From NCBI GenBank assembly GCA_003696465.1, contig RFHG01000519.1, positions 1 to 20,348 on the forward strand: a stretch of 20,348 nucleotides of DNA, written 5' to 3'. This document shows, in pieces, positions 13,330 through 20,332 of the stretch. Positions within the stretch are counted from its first letter, which is position 1. Every line of letters begins with the position of its first letter. The translations under genes were made by a program, and so were the position numbers. The notes under the pieces were generated by a model, which worked only from the letters and a program-made list of their open reading frames with translations, was not told the origin of the DNA and did no database searches. This DNA comes from Gammaproteobacteria bacterium. GTDB taxonomy: Bacteria; Pseudomonadota; Gammaproteobacteria; J044.

Positions 13330-15585
13330 TTGAGAACGCAACCCACTGCCAGCATCGTATTCGCAATCTCCGTCTTGCTCCTGGCACTGGGAGCCATCAG
13401 TATGGTGTCCTGGGATCAATTGGAGTCATTCCAGAAAAACCAGGATGAAATACGCAAAATAGCTACAAAGACAGCGATACGCGAGATCTCCCGATACATC
13501 GCTGAACAGAACAGAATCCTGCACCACCTTGCAGAGGAACATGCAGGGATTCTCCATCAGGCGGAGACGAACCCTGATGATTCTAAAGTCAGATCCAGAA
13601 TCTGGGAATATGTAATCGAATACTTTCCAAATGCCATTACCTACACCATTACAGACGACCAGGGTCGCCCGTTGGTCGAGCGTATCCCGGGTGTAATAGG
13701 CAAGGCATGCAGGTCTGATCTGATTCAGTACGCCAAGAACTCGACTAACAATGGTTACTTTCTGCATGCAAACAGATCAGCCGACCGCTATCACATGGAC
13801 ATCCTATCCAAGATACCCGGCACGAAAGGAAACAAAAACGGGATCATTATGATCAGCATCAGCGCCATCCCGTTGAAAACCATCCTGTCCGCACTTGAGC
13901 CAGCCCACCACAAACTGTTCATTGCTAGAAAAACCGGCCAGGGTTTCTTGTTTGAAATAGATAAAAACAGGCATCGGGGAGAGGTTTCTGCAGCAGAACG
14001 CCAAGCCTTGGACAAAGAGATATCAAGCATATCGCTCACCCCTATTCCTGGAACCGATTGGTGGGTTGGCGTTACATCATCGGATAAATTCTTGGCAAAT
14101 GCAAAAAACCAGATTATCTCAGACGCATTGGAAATCTCCGCGACTCTATTCATCACAGGAGCAATATTCCTGGTATTCATCATCAAATCAGAGAAAAAAA
14201 GAGAAAAAGCAGAACGTGCCCTTGTTGAACACAACGCCCTGCTCGAACAACACGTTCAAGAGCGTACACGCTCATTGGCAGAGAAGCAGAAAACACTCAA
14301 ATATATTGCGGAACATGACCAGTTGACCGGCCTGTATAACCGCAGATATTTCGAACTTTCCATCAAAAAAACACTACATGAATGCAGCAAGAAAAATTGT
14401 CAGTGCAGCCTACTCTATATGGATATAGACCATTTCAAGGTCATCAATGACACAATGGGTCACACTGCTGGTGACAGATACCTGTCAGAGCTGTCTTCCA
14501 TACTACAGAGGAATGTGAGGCAAGATGACGTTCTGGCTCGCTTGGGTGGCGATGAATTTGGGTTGGTGCTGAAAAATTGCGACCTGGATTGCGCTATTGA
14601 TGTAGCTGAAAAGCTAAAAAACATCATCAGTTCCTTCGTTTTTGAGCACGGCGGGCACCAGTTTCAAACAACAGCCAGCATGGGCATCATAAAAATTGAC
14701 AATGAATCAACAACCATGGAGACCATCATGAGCATGGTTGATGCCGCCTGCTATGTAGCAAAAAACCGAGGCAGAGGAAAAATACAGATACACGACGAGC
14801 ATGATACCGAACTCAAGACTCACAAAAGAAAACTCCAGTATGCAAGGATTTCAAAAGAAAAATTGACAGGAAAATCTCTGGACATCTATGGACAAAAAAT
14901 CATTGACCTATCCACGGAATCCGGCTCTGCAGCATGGTTTGAGGTGTTGGCAAGAGTCATAGACCAGGATGGCAATATCCACCCTCCAGCGGAGTTCATA
15001 GAAGCACTGGAGACTTATGGAGACATCCGGATTCTAGACAAGGAAATGATAAGCCGGTCCTTTGATTTACTGAGCCATCATAAAGACATCATGCTCAATA
15101 TCAATCTCTCCGGGAAGTCCATGAGTGACCCTGATTTTCACAAATTCATACTGGAATGTGGTGCCAAATACAATATCACCCCAAACAGGGTCGTTTTTGA
15201 ACTGACCGAGACATCTATCTTAAGAGATTACGACAGGATCCGAATATTCATGGATATCCTGGGAGACGAGGGATACCGCTTTGCGCTGGATGACTTCGGA
15301 TCCGGGATGTCCTCTTTCTCTGCCCTGGAGACATTGCGTCTGGACTTCATCAAGCTGGATGGAGCCTATGTAAAAAACATAATATCTGACAACACGCACC
15401 GTGCCATAGTCGACGCTATAAACAGGATTTCTGAGGCCATGGGTTGTCAGACCATTGCAGAATTCGTGGAGACCATGGAGACTGCCGAGATTCTCAAGCA
15501 CATGGGTATCCATTATGCCCAAGGTTGGGCATACCATCGCCCCGAACGCTTACAGGACACCCTGTCAGAAAACAGACCCACTTGA
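13330..15585 (+). CDS. Membrane GGDEF-EAL protein (c-di-GMP synthase/phosphodiesterase)
   Basis: A 751-residue inner-membrane sensor. TM1 is at about 8-25, a periplasmic Cache-like region at about 26-265 (ITDDQGRPLVERIPG, TDWWVGV), TM2 at about 269-286, then a coiled coil (288-325). The GGDEF domain keeps DQLTGLYNRR, LLYMDIDHFKVIND, GGDEF (406-410) and the inhibitory site RQDD (397-400) five residues before it. The EAL domain has EVL (538-540), NINLSG (Asn592), FELTET (Glu624), DDFGSG (Asp654-655), KLDG (Lys675), AEFVE (Glu711; usually AEGVE) and QGWAYHRP (Gln731). Both activities look possible. The start is TTG with AAAGG 10 bases upstream; the next ATG would remove TM1. The coding region is far more AT-rich than its neighbours (the 60 bases from 14161 contain 22 G+C), which suggests later acquisition. 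Confidence 0.93.
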   Translation: MRTQPTASIVFAISVLLLALGAISMVSWDQLESFQKNQDEIRKIATKTAIREISRYIAEQNRILHHLAEEHAGILHQAETNPDDSKVRSRIWEYVIEYFPNAITYTITDDQGRPLVERIPGVIGKACRSDLIQYAKNSTNNGYFLHANRSADRYHMDILSKIPGTKGNKNGIIMISISAIPLKTILSALEPAHHKLFIARKTGQGFLFEIDKNRHRGEVSAAERQALDKEISSISLTPIPGTDWWVGVTSSDKFLANAKNQIISDALEISATLFITGAIFLVFIIKSEKKREKAERALVEHNALLEQHVQERTRSLAEKQKTLKYIAEHDQLTGLYNRRYFELSIKKTLHECSKKNCQCSLLYMDIDHFKVINDTMGHTAGDRYLSELSSILQRNVRQDDVLARLGGDEFGLVLKNCDLDCAIDVAEKLKNIISSFVFEHGGHQFQTTASMGIIKIDNESTTMETIMSMVDAACYVAKNRGRGKIQIHDEHDTELKTHKRKLQYARISKEKLTGKSLDIYGQKIIDLSTESGSAAWFEVLARVIDQDGNIHPPAEFIEALETYGDIRILDKEMISRSFDLLSHHKDIMLNINLSGKSMSDPDFHKFILECGAKYNITPNRVVFELTETSILRDYDRIRIFMDILGDEGYRFALDDFGSGMSSFSALETLRLDFIKLDGAYVKNIISDNTHRAIVDAINRISEAMGCQTIAEFVETMETAEILKHMGIHYAQGWAYHRPERLQDTLSENRPT

Positions 15586-15905
15586 GAAAGACCTGAATTT
15601 CACCAATACCGAGCTACCTGCAGGATACAGCACATGGACAGTAACGGGACCAACTGTTGATACTCTGCTTGACATGCCGAGTTCAACATTACTCGTATGA
15701 CGTAGCGCATCACTAACAGGCATCCCTTTCATGCCATTCGGAGAACATTGGGCCCTACACTGAAGTGGGTTGGCAATACTTATGCGATAGCAGCGAGCAG
15801 AGCCAACGGGAACTCGCTATCGACAGGATTGGGTGCTTATCGGATCCGGCGAGGAAGAGGTGATGTGGACAAAAACAATGAGGTGCATCGGGGCAATAAC
15901 GTGGT
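15586..15905. other. Non-coding stretch between convergent GGDEF-EAL and RsbS-like genes
   Basis: 320 bases without a supportable gene. Short ORFs crossing it show no domain, and none has a ribosome site. It contains one bulged hairpin (15785-15822) but no clear Rho-independent terminator for either converging gene. Base composition is intermediate between the AT-rich gene to the left and the GC-rich operon to the right. Confidence 0.6.
15785..15822. repeat. Imperfect inverted repeat (hairpin)
   Basis: CGATAGCAGCGAG (15785-15797) pairs with CTCGCTATCG (15813-15822) as a 10-base stem with a three-base bulge, over a 15-base loop. It lies about 85 bases downstream of the RsbS-like stop on the minus strand. 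No T-tract follows, so its role is open. Confidence 0.4.
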
Positions 15906-16271
15906 TCAGCCACCCCGTATAAACTGCAGGGCCTCGTCGATATCGCGCAGGCTGCGGTAGGGCGGTTCCTCATCCAGCATCTGCACCAGCGTCCAGGCCA
16001 CGGCAGGTCGCATGCCGGCCACCAGCATCCCGGCATGCTGCAACCGGGCCAGTCGGTGCAGCCTCAGCAGCCATTCATGGTAGGCACGATCGATCAGCAC
16101 CACCCGGGTCAGGTCGAAGATAAGCCAGCGGGCAGAAGTACGCTGCATGGCCTCCTGCACCACGACCAGGCAGTCATCCGCCTGATCGGGTGAAAAGCCT
16201 TCGCCCGGCTCCAGCAGCAGGGCCTGGTCACCGAGCGGCGAGATGTGAAGCTCCGTGCAGCCGGTCATCAT
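15906..16271 (-). CDS. RsbS-like STAS-domain protein, phospho-Ser replaced by Arg
   Basis: A 121-residue single STAS domain. LIFDLTRVVLIDRAYHEWLL (50-69) and MLVAGMRPAVAWTLVQM (82-98) align with RsbS, whose second block reads GIQPAVAVTLIEL. In RsbS the kinase RsbT phosphorylates Ser59, in IDS-F. The equivalent residue here is Arg62 (IDRAY), so phosphorylation at that site is impossible. RsbS forms the core of the stressosome and binds RsbT. This form may be a locked scaffold, or may rely on phosphorylation of its RsbR-like partner alone (inference). The gene is last in the operon; its ATG overlaps the RsbR-like TGA (ATGA), and a second ATG follows at once. There is no independent ribosome site, which points to coupled translation. 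Confidence 0.85.
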   Translation of the reverse strand: MMTGCTELHISPLGDQALLLEPGEGFSPDQADDCLVVVQEAMQRTSARWLIFDLTRVVLIDRAYHEWLLRLHRLARLQHAGMLVAGMRPAVAWTLVQMLDEEPPYRSLRDIDEALQFIRGG

Positions 16272-17134
16272 TCCGCGAGCGAGACCCGCACGCCCAGCAG
16301 ATTGAAGGCCTCCTTCAGCCCCTCGACCAGACGCGGCCGGGTATTGACCCCTTCAAGGTCGATATTGAGGCTGGTCAGGGCCTTGGCGATATCGGGCCGA
16401 ATACCGGTGAGGATGGCCTCGGCTCCCATCAGGCGGATGGCACGCACCATCTGGATCAGGTAGTGCGAGACCTGCGAGTCGATGCTGAGCATGCCGGTGA
16501 CATCCATCACCACCACCCGCGAGCGGTCACGGTCGATGCGCTCGAGCAGGTTTTCCATGACCCGCATGGTACGCTCCGAGTCCATGCTGCCGATGATGGG
16601 CAGCACCAGTACGCCGTCCCAGATCTCGGTAATCGGGGTGGAGACCTCGCGCAGCTTTTCGGCCTGTGCCTGGATGGTGCGCTCCTTTTCCTCGAGGTAG
16701 ACGTTGAACACCTCGATCATGATCTCGTTGAACAGGGCTGCAAGCCGGAGCAGGATGCGCCGTGTCTGCTCGAAGTCGAGCTCCTCGTCCGACTCCAGGT
16801 TTTCCAGAAACACGAACTGCAGGAACTGGATGAAGCGTACGAACTCGTTCATGCTGCCGCCCCGCACCAGCAACTGGTAGGAGAACTGGACGAAGAACTG
16901 CTTGATCGCCTCGAATTCGGCCGAGTCGCGGTCGATGTGATCCCCGGCCTGAAGCAGGAGGATAAACAGCTCGAGGAACTCCATGGTGTAGTCGTTCAGC
17001 TCCTCTTGCGAAAGCAGGTTGGCACGGGAAAACACCGACCCGCCCCGCTCCTCGATCACCTTGGCAATGCGGCCGATATTGGTCTGGATCTGCTCGATCA
17101 GCAGTTGGTTGATGCCCTTCTGTTCCGAAGTCAT
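16268..17134 (-). CDS. RsbR-like stressosome protein (RsbRD-type N-domain plus STAS)
   Basis: A 288-residue cytoplasmic protein. Residues 1 to about 155 are a helical sensory domain of RsbRD type. The linker QAEKLREVSTPITEIWDGV, then LVLPIIGSMDSERT, is diagnostic of RsbR. The STAS domain (about 185-280) has VVVMDVTGMLSIDSQVSHYL and ILTGIRPDIAKALTSLNIDL. Ser220 sits at the place of the first RsbR phosphosite (Thr171 in B. subtilis). The second site (Thr205) is Ala252 here. The ATG at 17134 is chosen because a perfect AAGGGGGAG lies six bases upstream; an in-frame ATG at 17164 overlaps the previous stop but adds only MSTHVKGEKH. In stressosomes RsbR and RsbS co-assemble into a shell that holds RsbT. 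The signal sensed is unknown, and no haem-, flavin- or metal-binding motif is evident. Confidence 0.9.
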   Translation of the reverse strand: MTSEQKGINQLLIEQIQTNIGRIAKVIEERGGSVFSRANLLSQEELNDYTMEFLELFILLLQAGDHIDRDSAEFEAIKQFFVQFSYQLLVRGGSMNEFVRFIQFLQFVFLENLESDEELDFEQTRRILLRLAALFNEIMIEVFNVYLEEKERTIQAQAEKLREVSTPITEIWDGVLVLPIIGSMDSERTMRVMENLLERIDRDRSRVVVMDVTGMLSIDSQVSHYLIQMVRAIRLMGAEAILTGIRPDIAKALTSLNIDLEGVNTRPRLVEGLKEAFNLLGVRVSLAE

Positions 17135-17160
17135 GTGTTTCTCCCCCTTGACATGCGTGC

Positions 17161-18201
17161 TCATTCGAATGATGTATCCCCGTGGCCCAGCACGAGCAGG
17201 GAACGATCGTCGTTGGTGCGCCCCTCGAGTTCCCCCAGCAGGTAGGCAATCAGCTGCGGATGCCGTCCCCAGAGGCCCGGATAGTCGCGCGGATGCCAGC
17301 GGCCTCGAATGCCGTCGCTGGCGGTCACGAACAGCTCGCCCGGTGTCAGCTCGAGCCTGCGTTCCTCGGGCCTGCGATGCTCACGGCCCAGCACTCCGGC
17401 ATTGAAGTGCAGGCCCTGCCGGTCTTCATGTGTCACCCGCCATGCCTGCATGTCACCTACACCACACAATTCCATGCCGCCGGTCGTCGCATCCAGCCGG
17501 CCCAGCACGGCCACCGCGCCACGCGAGCGGCGCAGCTCCCGATCCAGCGTCTGCAGGACGCCCGCGCAGCCCCGCTCGGGCAACTGCTTCAGAAGACGAT
17601 CGCGACCATGCACGGCCTCGGCGGCCTCCTGACCATGCCCCAGCCCGTCCATGTGCAGCCATGACAACCGCCTTCCAGCGCAGGACACCCAGACCGCATC
17701 GCCGCAGTGGCGGTCATCGTTAAGGGCCCGCAGGTACACGCCATGCCGCATGTCCGGGGCCCGATCCGGATCGACTGCGCAGAATCGTGCCCATACCGCC
17801 ACCCCGCTCCAGCGTCCGGCTCCCGTACACTGCGTGTGGAGCGAGGCGAGATCGGCCAGTCGGGTGATCGCGCCCAGTCCCTTGCCCAGGGTTCCGCCCG
17901 TACTGCTTCCATCCCGACAAGCCACCGACAAATCCGCAATGCCCGGCCCGTAATCCAGCGCAAACAGATCGATGATGCCCTCCCCCGCCGTCGTCTGCAG
18001 CTCCCAGATCTGGATCTGTCCGGTACCCCCGGCATACTTGGCCTGATTGGAAAGCATCTCGGCCAGTACCGTCTCCATGAGCTGGACCCGCGCATCGGAA
18101 AACCCCAGCCGACGGGCCAGCGCCTTCATCCGGCTGCGGGCCAGGATACGTCCACTCTCCGTCGCACCGGGCTGGGCGCTGTGCAGCCGGATCTTTCTCA
18201 T
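17161..18201 (-). CDS. RsbT-like ATP-binding kinase fused to SpoIIE/RsbX-type phosphatase
   Basis: A 346-residue fusion. Residues 18-140 are a GHKL kinase domain very like RsbT: ARRLGFSD, ETVLAEMLSNQAKYAGG (Glu48, Asn52), DYGPGI (83-88, with Asp83), DGSSTGGTLGKGLGAI (GKGLG G2 box). Residues about 150-345 are a PP2C-type phosphatase with metal-binding Asp residues in MDGLGHG (Asp185), TASDGI (Asp296) and NDDRSLLVLG (Asp331/332), similar to RsbX. In Bacillus these are two proteins: RsbT phosphorylates RsbR/RsbS, and RsbX resets them. Here both sit on one chain and should act on the two STAS proteins encoded next. The gene overlaps the upstream cyclase stop by four bases (ATGA). The HATPase-SpoIIE architecture also occurs in other bacterial switch proteins, so the RsbT/X reading rests on motifs and neighbours. 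Confidence 0.88.
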   Translation of the reverse strand: MRKIRLHSAQPGATESGRILARSRMKALARRLGFSDARVQLMETVLAEMLSNQAKYAGGTGQIQIWELQTTAGEGIIDLFALDYGPGIADLSVACRDGSSTGGTLGKGLGAITRLADLASLHTQCTGAGRWSGVAVWARFCAVDPDRAPDMRHGVYLRALNDDRHCGDAVWVSCAGRRLSWLHMDGLGHGQEAAEAVHGRDRLLKQLPERGCAGVLQTLDRELRRSRGAVAVLGRLDATTGGMELCGVGDMQAWRVTHEDRQGLHFNAGVLGREHRRPEERRLELTPGELFVTASDGIRGRWHPRDYPGLWGRHPQLIAYLLGELEGRTNDDRSLLVLGHGDTSFE

Positions 18202-19088
18202 GCCGCCTGGTGCAGGCAGTAGCGTCCACGGCCGGCCTCCTTGGCCGCGTACAAGGCCTCGTCGGCACGCGCCAGGAGGCTCTCCGGGGTGTCTCCCGGC
18301 AGCATCCGGGCAATGCCGATGCTCGACCGACCGTCCATGCCATCGAGCACCTGTTCGGCCACGCGCTGCGCGACCTTCAGGTCAGCAAACAGGATACACG
18401 CAAACTCGTCGCCACCGAATCTGCAGCAGTGATCCACATCATCACGCACGCTTTCTGTCAGCGTTTTTGCCATGCGTTTGAGCATCTCATCGCCGGCCTG
18501 ATGGCCCAGCGTGTCGTTGATCTCCTTGAAATAATCCAGATCGAACAGCATCAGACACAGCGGCTCACGCTGGCGAGTGCAGCGGCGGATGGCCTCGTTG
18601 AGTCTGAGATCGAAGGCACCCCGATTGAGCAGACCGGTCAGTGCATCGGTCTCGGCCCGACGCAGGGAAGCGGTCAATTCGGCCCGCTTGCGTTGCAGTT
18701 CCGCTTCCAGCTCCTGCAGCTCCTGCTGCATGGCCACCCGGGCCCGCACCAGGGCCCGTTCGGCCTCGCGATTGCGCTGGCGCAGCAGTTCGGGCGACAG
18801 GCTCTCGGCCATACCTCTCAACTCGCTCGCCAACGTGCGCAAGCGGCTCCCGCGCTCTGCTGCAACCGGACCCAGAAAGATCCGCTCTTCTCCCAGCAGC
18901 AGTTCCAGCCCTTCCTGCCCGACCTGCAACCGGGCCTCCAGTGGAAGCCCGGCCTCGGACAGGGGTTGCTGTATCCGGGGCAGGAGATGAAAGGCATTCA
19001 GTCCCAGGGTTTCACCGGCGTGCAGGACAAAACGGGCCAGTCGCTGACGATCCGCTTCCGCAAGCAATGTATATTCGAGCAGCAACAT
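18198..19088 (-). CDS. Diguanylate cyclase (GGDEF) of the stressosome-like operon
   Basis: A 296-residue soluble protein. Residues 1-100 form an unrecognised N-terminal domain (starting MLLLEYTLLAEADRQRLARF), 101-145 a strongly charged coiled coil, and 146-296 a GGDEF domain with TDALTGLLNRGAFD, LCLMLFDLDYFKEINDTLGH, and RFGGDEFACIL (GGDEF 225-229). All signature residues are intact, so it should make c-di-GMP from two GTP. The inhibitory RxxD site expected five residues before GGDEF reads DDVD (216-219), so product inhibition is probably absent. It is the first gene of the operon, and its stop overlaps the start of the kinase/phosphatase gene. The promoter should lie in the 99-base gap after the GtrA gene. 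No membrane helix is visible. It is the likely output of the R/S/T switch (inference). Confidence 0.92.
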   Translation of the reverse strand: MLLLEYTLLAEADRQRLARFVLHAGETLGLNAFHLLPRIQQPLSEAGLPLEARLQVGQEGLELLLGEERIFLGPVAAERGSRLRTLASELRGMAESLSPELLRQRNREAERALVRARVAMQQELQELEAELQRKRAELTASLRRAETDALTGLLNRGAFDLRLNEAIRRCTRQREPLCLMLFDLDYFKEINDTLGHQAGDEMLKRMAKTLTESVRDDVDHCCRFGGDEFACILFADLKVAQRVAEQVLDGMDGRSSIGIARMLPGDTPESLLARADEALYAAKEAGRGRYCLHQAA

Positions 19089-19171
19089 GTTCCGGTCCGG
19101 GTATTCTCCACGTCATCTGCTTCCTGCCCATCTTTTTGCTGTCCTGACTTCGAGCCTTGCACTCGGGATGG

Positions 19172-19200
19172 CAGTTTGCAACTGTACTTAGGTACCAGTT
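19172..19200. repeat. Competing inverted repeats between GtrA gene and cyclase operon
   Basis: CAGTT (19172), AACTG (19180) and CAGTT (19196) allow two mutually exclusive hairpins: CAGTT-TGC-AACTG, or AACTGTAC-TTAG-GTACCAGTT (one bulge). The second covers the GtrA stop codon. No T-run is present on either strand. It might be a weak terminator or an operator before the cyclase operon. Confidence 0.4.
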
Positions 19201-19595
19201 TCGAACACAAAGCGGCGATCCAGGCGGTATTTGATCCAGTAGCCGACGGCGAGCCCCAGCACGGCCCCCACATAACGCATCCAGGGTGGCTCGAACAGGG
19301 CCATGAACAGCAGTTCGCTGCCCCAGAAAATGGCGGTGGTGAACACGCCGTTGGCACTGTAGAGGAGAAACTGCCGTCCTTCCTGAGCCGGGCGCTTGCG
19401 CGCGACCGAAAAGATGTAACGCCGGTCCAGCTCGTACTTGGTGTAGAGGCCGGTCAGGGTACCGGCCAGAATGGCCGCATAGACCGCCTCCGGGGCAGTC
19501 CAGACTTGAACCACGCCGGCCTGGGTCAGCAGGTTGACGAGCGTGGCCAGCGCCGCGAACAGCACATAGGCCAGGGCAAGACGAAGACCGAACAT
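19188..19595 (-). CDS. GtrA-family integral membrane protein
   Basis: A 135-residue protein with about four membrane helices. GtrA proteins help translocate undecaprenyl-linked sugars or otherwise act in cell-surface glycan synthesis. The sequence shows an internal two-fold repeat: GLYTKYELDRRYIF (49-62) and GYWIKYRLDRRFVF (118-131). The LDRR-x-x-F ending of each half is the family hallmark. It follows scpB by 23 bases on the same strand and may be in the same transcript. The nearest ribosome-like site, GGAGG, is about 15 bases from the ATG, which is further than usual. No glycosyltransferase partner is nearby, so the substrate is unknown. Confidence 0.88.
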   Translation of the reverse strand: MFGLRLALAYVLFAALATLVNLLTQAGVVQVWTAPEAVYAAILAGTLTGLYTKYELDRRYIFSVARKRPAQEGRQFLLYSANGVFTTAIFWGSELLFMALFEPPWMRYVGAVLGLAVGYWIKYRLDRRFVFETGT

Positions 19596-19618
19596 GATGT
19601 CGGAAACCGGCCTCCGCC

Positions 19619-20332
19619 TCAGTGCAGGGTCTGACCTTCGGCATCCCCGGAGGCCTCGGCAGGCTCGTCCCGGGCCGTTGCTTCAGACGGCACCACCTCA
19701 TCCTGTGCATCGGCTTCCCGCGCCTCGGCCGTCGTTTCCGCGGCAGCACCGTCTTCAGTCATCTGGTCGGGGTCCGGCAGGTTCAGCTCGGGATGCAGGG
19801 CATCCAGATCACGCAGCTCGGCCAGGGTCGGCAGGTCATCCAGCGAGCGCAGGTTGAAGTAGTCGAGAAACTGCCGGGTGGTACCGTACAGCGCCGGGCG
19901 CCCGGGCACTTCGAGATGTCCAACTACCCGCACCCACTCGCGCTCCTGCAGGGTCTTGATGATGTGTGAACTGACGCTGACCCCACGGATCTCCTCGATC
20001 TCGCCGCGGGTAATAGGCTGGCGATAGGCAATCAGGGCCAGGGTCTCCAGCAGGGCCCGCGAGTAGCGCGGCGGCTTCTCCTCCCACAGGCGCTGCACCC
20101 AGGGCGCATAATCGGCCCGGATCTGGAAGCGCCAGCCACTGGCCACCCGCCGCAGCTCCAGAGGGCGCTCGGCGTAGTCCCGTTCCAGTTGCTCCAGGGC
20201 CTCGCGCAGCAGATTGCGCGGCGGACGCACCTCCTCGCCCTCGAACACGGCCTCGAGCTGCTCGATGGACAGTGGTTTGCCGGCCGCCATCAGCACGGCC
20301 TCGAGTATGTCGCGTATGCGATCAGTCTCCAT
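19619..20332 (-). CDS. scpB: Segregation and condensation protein B
   Basis: ScpB forms dimers of winged-helix modules that bind ScpA and, with SMC, compact the chromosome. The 237-residue protein shows ILEAVLMAAGKPLSIEQL (9-26), RRVASGWRFQIRADY, PRYSRALLETLALIAYRQPITRGEIEEIRG (the core signature, here cited as SRALLETLALIAYRQPITR and EIEEIRG), and GRPALYGTTRQFLDYFNL, all strongly diagnostic. The last 65 residues are an acidic, Ala/Glu/Asp-rich tail with low complexity. The start overlaps what looks like the last codons of scpA, and GAGGAG lies 11 bases upstream. The usual next gene, rluB, is not adjacent here. Confidence 0.95.
   Translation of the reverse strand: METDRIRDILEAVLMAAGKPLSIEQLEAVFEGEEVRPPRNLLREALEQLERDYAERPLELRRVASGWRFQIRADYAPWVQRLWEEKPPRYSRALLETLALIAYRQPITRGEIEEIRGVSVSSHIIKTLQEREWVRVVGHLEVPGRPALYGTTRQFLDYFNLRSLDDLPTLAELRDLDALHPELNLPDPDQMTEDGAAAETTAEAREADAQDEVVPSEATARDEPAEASGDAEGQTLH

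Noticed and set aside
13051..13419. 122-codon minus-strand ORF upstream of the GGDEF-EAL gene
   Set aside because: It overlaps the start of the GGDEF-EAL coding region, has no known motif, and has no ribosome site seen.
15748..15960. 70-codon plus-strand ORF before the RsbS-like stop
   Set aside because: It runs into the RsbS-like gene, has no domain, and crosses a hairpin. It could be debris but cannot be supported as a gene.
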